Source: Chitinispirillaceae bacterium (GTDB lineage: Bacteria; Fibrobacterota; Chitinivibrionia; Chitinivibrionales; Chitinispirillaceae). Taken from it: a DNA stretch of 10,864 nucleotides. A model generated the notes under the pieces. The model was given only the letters and a program-made list of their open reading frames with translations, was not told the origin of the DNA and ran no database searches. The position numbers and the translations under genes are program-made. The stretch is taken from contig JAFGOU010000332.1 in assembly GCA_016926315.1 (NCBI GenBank), positions 1 through 10,864 on the forward strand. Reading direction: 5' to 3'. Below, piece by piece: positions 5,525-10,864 of this stretch. Numbering within the stretch: position 1 is the stretch's first letter; each line of letters starts with the position of its first letter.

Positions 5525-6167
5525 GGATCCTCTCTTCCCGTTCGATCCGTATCCCCCGGATAACGACGAATGACCCTTCGCCCGATCCGTTTCGCGGTGC
5601 CTGTGGCGCGACAAGCGCATCCGGCGCGTTAAACAACGTTTGACACGTACCATCGATGGTAAAACCCGTATCGATAAGCATTTTTTTTACCTGATCCACG
5701 GTATAAAAGCTCGCCTCCCTATAGAATACGGATTGTTGTGCCTTTCCGCGGTACGCTTTCCCCATGGGGCTCTCATCGTCGACAAAGCCGATGACAACGA
5801 ATCCCCCCGGTTTGACCACGCGCCGGCATTCCCGGAGCACTATTTCGGGATCATCCAAGAAACAGATGGTGGTAACCATCAGCGTGTAATCGAAACTTCG
5901 GTCAAGAAACGGCAGCTGCTCACCGGAGCAACGATACACCGTAAGGCCGCGCGACCGCGCGACTCTCAGCATTTCCTGCGACGGATCGTTTCCCATGCGG
6001 ATGCCGAGACGTTTCGCAAAAAGCCCTGTTCCTATCCCGACTTCAAATCCGGCGCCCTCAGGAAGAAGATAGTAAATCGCCGCAATCTCGGATGCAAACG
6101 CGAACCTGTTTTTTTTAAACCAGGTTTCATACCGCGCCACATTTTCAGCCGAATCAAATGCGCTCAT
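5505..6167 (-). CDS. Class I SAM-dependent methyltransferase
   Basis: A 220-residue Methyltransf_11-type Rossmann enzyme. Motif I is EVGIGTGLF (42-50), followed by the acidic ribose-binding position D61 (GNDPSQEML), motif II-like SFDYTLMVTTICFL around 91-104, and the post-motif KPGG at 119-122 (RVVKPGGFVVIGF). The C-terminal part has SVFYREASFYTVDQVKKML, usual for small-molecule methyltransferases related to UbiE/arsenite-type enzymes, but there is no cysteine set of ArsM. Substrate unknown. It lies 41 bases after the NifX-ferredoxin gene and overlaps the J-domain gene. The start at 6167 has only a weak SD (GGGAAA). Confidence 0.87.
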   Translation of the reverse strand: MSAFDSAENVARYETWFKKNRFAFASEIAAIYYLLPEGAGFEVGIGTGLFAKRLGIRMGNDPSQEMLRVARSRGLTVYRCSGEQLPFLDRSFDYTLMVTTICFLDDPEIVLRECRRVVKPGGFVVIGFVDDESPMGKAYRGKAQQSVFYREASFYTVDQVKKMLIDTGFTIDGTCQTLFNAPDALVAPQAPRNGSGEGSFVVIRGIRIEREERIHEKTPA

Positions 6168-6208
6168 CGCGGGTTTCCCGGCGTACGTTCGTTACTGGTA
6201 GAAACGCG

Positions 6209-6970
6209 TCATCTTTTAACAAGAGAAATCGCTCCCTTGGGACATGCCGTTACGCACTGGCCGCACCCGTTACATCGGGTCGGGTCAATGGCGGCGATGG
6301 CATTCACAAAAGCGATTGCGTTCATGGCGCATACCTGTACGCACCGCTCGCAGCCTGCGCAGGAGGATTCATCGACCCTTGCTGTAAGAGCAGGGGAAGA
6401 TGACGGACCGGTCGGCGCGCTAGATGCTAATTCGCCGAAAGGTTCCATTCCAATACCAGGATCACCAGTTATACCACGGCCACTACCCATACCCATGCCC
6501 ATTCCGCGACCGCCGCCCATGCCGCGACCGCCGCCCATTCCACGACCACCTCTCATTCCTTGTGGCATACTACCTCCTCCATTTATAGAATTGTTATATG
6601 ATTGTCCACTCATACCGAAATGACTTTCTACATTAGCGGCATCACTCAAAGAAAACCTGTTTGTTTTAAAACCCTCAATTGCATCGCGCACCGTACCGGT
6701 GACGCCGACGATGACCCTTAACTTTGTTGCGCTGAAAACACGAAAGGCGTTGGGACCGCAGTTGCCGGTCAAAATCGCTTCCACGCCTTTTCCGGCTATA
6801 AGCTGGGCTGACTGAATCCCGGCCCCTCCTCCGAGCGCGATATTCGGGTTTTCAATGGCTTCAAATTCCATTGTTTCAGGGTCAGCGATGATAAACCAGG
6901 GACACCTTCCAAAACGGCTGTCGACTAGGCTATCCAGGTTCTTTCCTGACGAGGTAACGGCTATGTTCAT
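6209..6970 (-). CDS. NifX-like domain fused to a 2x[4Fe-4S] ferredoxin by a Gly/Met/Arg linker
   Basis: Residues 1-115 are a NifX/NifB-C-terminal (dinitrogenase Fe-Mo cofactor) fold: MNIAVTSSGKNLDSLVDSRFG, then GIQSAQLIAGKGVEAILTGNCGPNAF. Proteins of this fold carry or accept Fe-Mo, Mo-Cu or Fe-S clusters. Residues 131-170 are a low-complexity linker with repeated GGRGMG. The C-terminal 55 residues are a bacterial-type ferredoxin with C204, C207, C210, C214 and C233, C236, C239, C243. The order NifX-linker-ferredoxin in one chain suggests that electron transfer and cluster binding are coupled. Similar NifX plus ferredoxin pairs occur with MinD-ferredoxin ATPases, which are encoded upstream here. 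107 bases separate it from the PLP gene, so it may have its own promoter, though none is clear. The SD (AAAGGG) is about 13 nt from the ATG, further than normal. Confidence 0.87.
   Translation of the reverse strand: MNIAVTSSGKNLDSLVDSRFGRCPWFIIADPETMEFEAIENPNIALGGGAGIQSAQLIAGKGVEAILTGNCGPNAFRVFSATKLRVIVGVTGTVRDAIEGFKTNRFSLSDAANVESHFGMSGQSYNNSINGGGSMPQGMRGGRGMGGGRGMGGGRGMGMGMGSGRGITGDPGIGMEPFGELASSAPTGPSSSPALTARVDESSCAGCERCVQVCAMNAIAFVNAIAAIDPTRCNGCGQCVTACPKGAISLVKR
6498..6551 (-). repeat. Three tandem 18-bp units inside the NifX-ferredoxin gene
   Basis: Units at 6498-6515, 6516-6533 and 6534-6551 (plus-strand form cccattccgcgaccgccg with few changes) encode the hexapeptide GGRGMG three times. 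The first two differ at one base; the third has diverged more. The repeat is in frame and forms the core of the flexible linker, so copy number changes would lengthen or shorten the protein without a frameshift. Confidence 0.85.
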
Positions 6971-7077
6971 GGAACAATTGTGCCCTTTCCGTATTGCTTA
7001 ACATCATGATATGAAATCACGGCGATTGTTATCCGGTTACCGTATTCGAGATATATTTTCGCCTATCTCCGCCGCTA

Positions 7078-8226
7078 TTATCTTGATAATGTGCTTAAAG
7101 CCTGTTCGAGGTCATCCAGCAACGATTCCACAGGTTCTATTCCAATGGACAGGCGGATGGTGTGCTGGTTTACCCCGAAGGTCGTCCTGCGTTCCGGCGG
7201 TATATAGAGCATTGTCGTAAGATAGGGGATACAGATGAGCGATTCGGTTGACCCAAGACTCACCGCGTGATGAATGGTTTTAAGCCTGCCGATGAATAGT
7301 TTGGCGTCTTCTATAGTGCTTCCAACGTCAAATGCCATCATCCCGCCGTATCCTTTTCTCATTTGCGATGAGGCGATTGTATGTCCGGGATCACGGGATA
7401 ATCCCGGGTAGCGCAGGTTGGAGACGGCCGGATGCTGTGCAAGGAAAGCGGCCACGGCGTGTGCGTTGGCCGCCATTTTTTTTGCACGCAGGTCGAACGT
7501 TTTCAATCCCCGTTCAAGCAGGGAGGCTGAGTAGGCATCCAGTGTGGTGCCGAACGCCTGCCTGCTGAACCAGAGCTTGTCATAATCCTCTTTACTGCCC
7601 GCAATGGCGCCAGCCATGAGATCGTTGTGCCCGCCGAGAGCCTTGGTGGCGCTGTGCACGACAAGGGACGCTCCGAGCGCAAGGGGATTCTGATGATACG
7701 GGGTCGCGAAGGTGTTGTCGACCACGAGTCTCATACCATGCTTTTTTGCCGTTGCCGCCAGTGCCGAAAGATCAATGATTTTGCAGAGAGGATTGCTCGG
7801 CGACTCGCAGAAGATCATGCGGGTCTCGGGCCGGAGATGATGTTCGATGGCGCCGGCGTCATCGGCGTTGAGCCAGGTGATGGCAACGCCGAACCGTTCA
7901 AGCGCGAGTGATACTTTATAGTGAGCGCCGTAGATGTCGTGAAAAAGAATAAGATGGTCACCCGCGCTTAAATAGGTGAGGTAGACCAGCGTACACGCGG
8001 CCATGCCCGACGTACAGATGATGCAGTCCTCGGCCTGTTCCATTTCAGCGATTTCTTTTTCAACGACGCGAACGGTCGGATTGTCGTCACGGTGGTAGGT
8101 ATAGCCGTCTATTTCGCCGTCGGTGATCCGACGCAGCACGTCGAACGACGCGTAGTGATAATTCACGGCGTTGACTATGGGCGTGACCATCGGTTTGTTG
8201 CCATACGGGGTCAGGGGATCTGGCAT
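7078..8226 (-). CDS. Cys/Met-metabolism PLP-dependent enzyme (cystathionine gamma-synthase/lyase or Met gamma-lyase family)
   Basis: A 382-residue fold-type I PLP enzyme of the transsulfuration family, acting in the cytoplasm on cystathionine, homocysteine, O-acylhomoserine or methionine. The PLP lysine is K195 in VVHSATKALGGHND; phosphate and ring contacts are in TSGMAAC, HDIYGAHYK and VDNTFATP; the C-terminal SLGSTESLICIP and HTIRLSIGIEPVESLLDDL are family hallmarks. The hallmark regions do not separate synthase from lyase. The start was set at ATG 8226, 9 nt after AAGGAG; a GTG at 8232 in the same frame would be only 3 nt from the SD. It overlaps the end of the HD-domain gene by 16 bases, so it is likely translated by coupling. 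Its position in an operon for Fe-S handling suggests supply of sulfur or cysteine, or turnover of sulfur amino acids. Confidence 0.9.
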   Translation of the reverse strand: MPDPLTPYGNKPMVTPIVNAVNYHYASFDVLRRITDGEIDGYTYHRDDNPTVRVVEKEIAEMEQAEDCIICTSGMAACTLVYLTYLSAGDHLILFHDIYGAHYKVSLALERFGVAITWLNADDAGAIEHHLRPETRMIFCESPSNPLCKIIDLSALAATAKKHGMRLVVDNTFATPYHQNPLALGASLVVHSATKALGGHNDLMAGAIAGSKEDYDKLWFSRQAFGTTLDAYSASLLERGLKTFDLRAKKMAANAHAVAAFLAQHPAVSNLRYPGLSRDPGHTIASSQMRKGYGGMMAFDVGSTIEDAKLFIGRLKTIHHAVSLGSTESLICIPYLTTMLYIPPERRTTFGVNQHTIRLSIGIEPVESLLDDLEQALSTLSR

Positions 8227-9023
8227 TCGCACACGCTCCTTTCTCTCGTGTAGTGTGTTTCGACGTGATCGAGCGCAACGGCTACGACCTGCTTGACCTC
8301 GTCGGTCTGCGGCAGGACCGCGCTGATTTTCTGGACGTACTTCCGGTGCCGTATGATTTCGAACGACCGGGGAAAATTGACGTCGAACACCCAGCCGATC
8401 TGCAGCAGCTTGAAATCGTTGAGCGTTTGTATGTCTTCCACGCGCGCGATCCTTCCGCTCATAACGTCATGCAGGATCCTGTCGGAGATTTCCGGCAAGT
8501 CTGGCAAGCCGATGTCGATCGCGTCGTCGGTGGCGATGCCGTGGTAGTGCTCGGTCACCACGCGCCAGATGTCGATTTTATCGGCATCGCGCAGCAGCTT
8601 GAGGAAAAACAGAAACCGCGCGTCCGTGTGTTCCGGAAGCTGCGCCCGGTTGTGATCGCGTACCAGCATGGTGAGCAGTGTCCGGTCTTCTTCGCCCAGA
8701 TCGGCGATAATGCCGGTTTCATCCAGCGCCTTGACGCCGAGAAGGGCATGGTTTTCCGAAACGCAGTCCCGGTAGGTGCCGTATTGTCTAAACTGTTGGA
8801 ACCGGCCGATATCGTGAAGCAGGGCGCTCAGTTCCGCGAGGTAGCACTCTTCGGTTGCACATCCCAGCGAATCGGCAATGGTGAGAATTTCAAGCGCCAC
8901 GTTTCGCGAGTGTACTTCCTTGATCCGTATCGCGGAGTCATGCTCGCTCACGCCCGTGTAAAACGCCGTTACGTATTTGTCGAACCGGGTTTTGATCCGC
9001 AGCAGATTGTCTTCAGTCGCCAT
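8211..9023 (-). CDS. HD-domain phosphohydrolase-like protein
   Basis: A 270-residue protein with an HD domain: H38 (KEVHSRNVA), the doublet H70-D71 (LSALLHDIGRFQQF), H92 (SENHALLG), H124 (VRDHNRA) and D146 (LLRDADKIDIW) make a full metal-binding set. Such proteins hydrolyse phosphomonoesters, nucleotides or cyclic nucleotides; no GYP motif of cyclic-di-GMP phosphodiesterases is present. The residues after 200 (DFKLLQIGWVFDVNFPRSF) match a common COG1418-like hypothetical subgroup. Substrate unknown. It begins 8 bases after the scaffold gene's stop with a weakly placed SD (AAGGGA) inside the end of that gene, and its own end overlaps the PLP gene. Confidence 0.85.
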   Translation of the reverse strand: MATEDNLLRIKTRFDKYVTAFYTGVSEHDSAIRIKEVHSRNVALEILTIADSLGCATEECYLAELSALLHDIGRFQQFRQYGTYRDCVSENHALLGVKALDETGIIADLGEEDRTLLTMLVRDHNRAQLPEHTDARFLFFLKLLRDADKIDIWRVVTEHYHGIATDDAIDIGLPDLPEISDRILHDVMSGRIARVEDIQTLNDFKLLQIGWVFDVNFPRSFEIIRHRKYVQKISAVLPQTDEVKQVVAVALDHVETHYTRERSVCECQIP

Positions 9024-9031
9024 TGCTGTTT

Positions 9032-9427
9032 TTATCCCTTCTGCATTCTCAGCAGGTAATCCGCGAGCGCCTTATGCAGCGTGTTGACGGCCAGTATGGC
9101 GCAGTGGACATTACCGCCGGGAATCTCTCCCCATGCGTCAATGATATCGGCAGGGGAGATGCGAAGCACCTCCTTGAGCGTTTTTCCCATGGCCATCCGC
9201 GCGGCGGTGGAGCCGCAGGCGCGGCTGGCGTTGCAGCCGTCGGTATAAAACGTCGCTTCAGCCACGCGGTCATTTTCAATGATAAGGTACATCTCCATGG
9301 TGTCGCCGCAGATGCCCTTGATATAGGCCGATCCGTCGGGGTCGTTCATCCGTCGCATGGTGTCGGGGGCAGGAAGGTCGCGGTCGCCGTCTCCCATCGG
9401 TTGATTGTCGGTGACGTTTCTGTTCAT
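9032..9427 (-). CDS. IscU/NifU-like Fe-S scaffold protein
   Basis: A 131-residue protein with an IscU/NifU N-terminal-like fold. The three scaffold cysteines are C40 (GICGD, with D42), C65 (TDGCNAS) and C109 (HCAILAVNTLHKAL); an extra C71 lies in SRACGST. The family uses three Cys and one Asp to assemble or carry a transient [2Fe-2S]/[4Fe-4S] cluster. A 30-residue polar N-terminal extension precedes the domain. The start ATG at 9427-9425 overlaps the stop of the MinD-ferredoxin gene (ATGA), indicating coupled translation. The combination suggests the scaffold works with the two MinD-type ATPases on cluster delivery. NifU-like is preferred to housekeeping IscU because no iscS, hscA/B or fdx accompanies it here. 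Confidence 0.85.
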   Translation of the reverse strand: MNRNVTDNQPMGDGDRDLPAPDTMRRMNDPDGSAYIKGICGDTMEMYLIIENDRVAEATFYTDGCNASRACGSTAARMAMGKTLKEVLRISPADIIDAWGEIPGGNVHCAILAVNTLHKALADYLLRMQKG

Positions 9428-10329
9428 GGTCGTTTCCGCGGTTCATGGGTGATTACCGCATTCCAGATCGAGGTGATATCCTCGGCGATCCCCTTGTTTG
9501 TGTATTCGATGACGGTTTTTTCCTCCCGCTGCGCAGCGGTCACGGCCTTGTCGTACCTGACCGTTCCCGCAAGCGGTATTCCCGCACTCTCGGCGAAACG
9601 GCGGATCGCGCTGGTCGCTTCGGGATTGATATCGAACTTGTTGACGCACACCATGGCGGGAACGCCGAGCTGTTTCGCGAGCCCGGCAATGCGCCGCAGA
9701 TCATGGTCGCCCGAAACCGTCGGTTCAGTGACGATGAGTGCGAGGTCAGCGCCGGTCAGCGAAGCGATGACCGGACAGCCGATACCGGGAGAACCGTCGA
9801 TTAAAAGATGGTCGGCACCCCGTTCCTTCGCTATTTTTTTCGCCTCGTTCCGCACCAGGGTGACCAGCTTGCCGGAATTTTCCGCGGCGACGCCGAGCCG
9901 GGCGTGTACCATTGGACCGAACCGCGTGTCCGAAACAAACCATTCGCCGCAGACCTCTTCCGGAAAATCAATCGCTTCGGCAGGGCAAAAGCGGATACAC
10001 ACCCCGCATCCTTCGCAGGCTATGTCGTCTATTGCATACCGCACGCCGGGATACGCGTCCCAGGTGGTTTCTTCGCGTACCGCGCCGAACCTGCAAAGAT
10101 CTTCGCATTTCCCGCACCCGGTGCAGCGTTGGGCGCGGATGACCGCCTTGTGCCCGCTGCGGAATTCTGCGCGCTTTTGTATGGTTGGTTTAAGGATAAG
10201 ATGGAGGTCTGCCGCGTCAACGTCGCAGTCGGCCATGACCGCGCTGGCGCCTGCCAAAGTGGCGAACGACGCTGCAATACTCGTTTTGCCGGTTCCCCCC
10301 TTGCCGCTGATAATGACGATCTCTTTCAT
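9424..10329 (-). CDS. MinD-family ATPase with inserted 2x[4Fe-4S] ferredoxin domain (COG1149)
   Basis: A complete 301-residue protein. The deviant Walker A is GKGGTGKT (9-16) with the signature lysine, the switch I region is ADCDVDAADLHL (33-44), and the Walker B/switch II is LLIDGSPGIGCPV (175-187). A ferredoxin insertion holds C69, C72, C75, C79 and C105, C108, C111, C115. This arrangement is the known MinD superfamily P-loop ATPase with ferredoxin insert, found with NifX-family proteins in anaerobes, including the ATPase pair of the Desulfovibrio ORP complex. A role in ATP-driven Fe-S or metal-cluster transfer is inferred. It overlaps its neighbours on both sides by ATGA, so it is one cistron of a coupled operon. 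Confidence 0.93.
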   Translation of the reverse strand: MKEIVIISGKGGTGKTSIAASFATLAGASAVMADCDVDAADLHLILKPTIQKRAEFRSGHKAVIRAQRCTGCGKCEDLCRFGAVREETTWDAYPGVRYAIDDIACEGCGVCIRFCPAEAIDFPEEVCGEWFVSDTRFGPMVHARLGVAAENSGKLVTLVRNEAKKIAKERGADHLLIDGSPGIGCPVIASLTGADLALIVTEPTVSGDHDLRRIAGLAKQLGVPAMVCVNKFDINPEATSAIRRFAESAGIPLAGTVRYDKAVTAAQREEKTVIEYTNKGIAEDITSIWNAVITHEPRKRP

Positions 10330-10864
10330 GGCCGGACCTGTTCTGTTATAGCATTGGCGAGTTTCTCGAACCGCCCTCGTATTTCAGGAACGATATCAAG
10401 AACGACCCTGCCGCGTGAATAGGCTTCGGCAATGCGGCGGTCCTCGGGGATTTCGGCGAGAATGGCGACCTGCCGTTGGTTACAGAAATCCTGTGCGTCA
10501 CGGTTTCCTGCTTCAGCCCGGTTGATGACAACGCCGTGGGGAATATTCAGGACGCACACCATGTCGAGCGCGAGGCCGAGATCGTTCAGTCCGAACGGCG
10601 TTGGCTCGGTAACGAGGGCAATGAAATCCGCTTTGCGGATTGATGCGATCACCGGACACGACGTTCCCGGCGGGGCGTCAATAATGGTGGTGCCATTGGG
10701 CGGGGCATTGTTTAAAACGGCGCGGATAAGCGGCGGGCTCATGGCCTCGCCGATATTGAGGCGTCCGTGCACGAATCCGATCCCGCCGGATGCGCCGGTT
10801 TCGACGAATCCGATCTCCTTGTCGCGTTCCGAAATCGCATGCTGTGGGCAGATGAGCGTGCAGC
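10326..10864 (-). CDS. Second MinD-family ATPase with ferredoxin insert (partial, N-terminus outside window)
   Basis: The frame is open to the right edge; 178 complete C-terminal residues are seen. The first visible residues, CTLICPQHAI, are the end of the second [4Fe-4S] motif, so the Walker A and most of the ferredoxin lie beyond the window. The switch II segment IIDAPPGTSCPVIASI and the VTEPTPFGLNDLGLALD segment align with the neighbouring ATPase (GSPGIGCPVIASL, VTEPTVSGDHDLRRIAG). It is thus a paralogue, and the pair probably acts as a heterodimer, as proposed for tandem MinD-ferredoxin genes. The sequences differ enough to be an old duplication. The stop overlaps the ATG of the next gene (ATGA). 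Confidence 0.92.
   Translation of the reverse strand, partial: CTLICPQHAISERDKEIGFVETGASGGIGFVHGRLNIGEAMSPPLIRAVLNNAPPNGTTIIDAPPGTSCPVIASIRKADFIALVTEPTPFGLNDLGLALDMVCVLNIPHGVVINRAEAGNRDAQDFCNQRQVAILAEIPEDRRIAEAYSRGRVVLDIVPEIRGRFEKLANAITEQVRP

Noticed and set aside
6498..6551. CRISPR-like repeats
   Set aside because: The units are contiguous, 18 bp, without spacers, and in frame within a coding sequence.
5640..6623. 327-residue ORF on the plus strand with a Pro-rich PIPMPIPRPPP end
   Set aside because: Antisense to the methyltransferase and NifX-ferredoxin genes; the Pro-rich part is just the reverse reading of the GGRGMG repeat.
8253..9059. 268-residue ORF on the plus strand
   Set aside because: Antisense to the HD-domain gene; the reverse of a gene with complete metal-binding residues.
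9023..10351. 442-residue ORF on the plus strand
   Set aside because: It is antisense to the scaffold and MinD-ferredoxin genes, which have clear motifs; its Ser/Arg/Pro-rich composition is that of a shadow frame in GC-rich DNA.

Overview
The window looks like chromosomal DNA of a Gram-negative, probably strictly anaerobic bacterium of roughly balanced to moderately high GC. The Gram-negative inference rests on one partial protein at the left edge whose C-terminus looks like outer-membrane beta-barrel strands. The anaerobe inference rests on the density of ferredoxin-type, radical SAM and Fe-S carrier proteins and on a selenocysteine-containing peroxiredoxin. I cannot name the taxon; Spirochaetota or Desulfobacterota-like lineages would fit. 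Apart from the left-edge gene, everything is on the minus strand, so transcription runs from right to left.

Right part (about 10864 down to 7078): a tightly packed operon. In order of transcription it encodes two consecutive MinD-type ATPases with inserted double [4Fe-4S] ferredoxin domains (the first cut by the window end), an IscU/NifU-like scaffold, an HD-domain hydrolase and a Cys/Met-metabolism PLP enzyme. The first three genes are joined by ATGA stop/start overlaps and the last two overlap by 16 bases. This looks like Fe-S or metal-cluster handling linked to sulfur amino acid metabolism.

Middle part (6970 to 4130): a NifX-like domain joined by a Gly/Met/Arg repeat linker to a two-cluster ferredoxin, a small SAM methyltransferase, a short J-domain protein and a COG0731-type radical SAM enzyme. 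The MinD-ferredoxin pair together with a NifX-family protein resembles the cast of the Desulfovibrio ORP (orange protein) locus, but gene order and fusions differ.

Disrupted stretch (4050 to about 3053): three successive reading frames are each broken. They are a ZIP-transporter-like fragment with a frameshift, a thiamine-binding MTH1187/YqgV-family protein with an in-frame TGA, and an unrecognised small protein whose likely coding frame changes midway. This is either local gene decay or poor sequence.

Left part (3023 to 283): a redox and peroxide-defence group: an unrecognised 67-residue protein translationally coupled to an OsmC-like protein, a flavin split-barrel protein, the peroxiredoxin, and a metallo-beta-lactamase-fold protein. 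The peroxiredoxin is the highlight. A TGA stands exactly at the peroxidatic cysteine codon and is followed after 10 nt by a perfect 7-bp hairpin with a GGUC loop, the expected form of a bacterial SECIS element. The two ORFs 1890-1642 and 1572-1174 therefore read as one selenoprotein (PrxU-like). It lacks the usual resolving cysteine and has two good Shine-Dalgarno/start pairs.

No rRNA, tRNA, CRISPR array, insertion sequence or origin was recognised.
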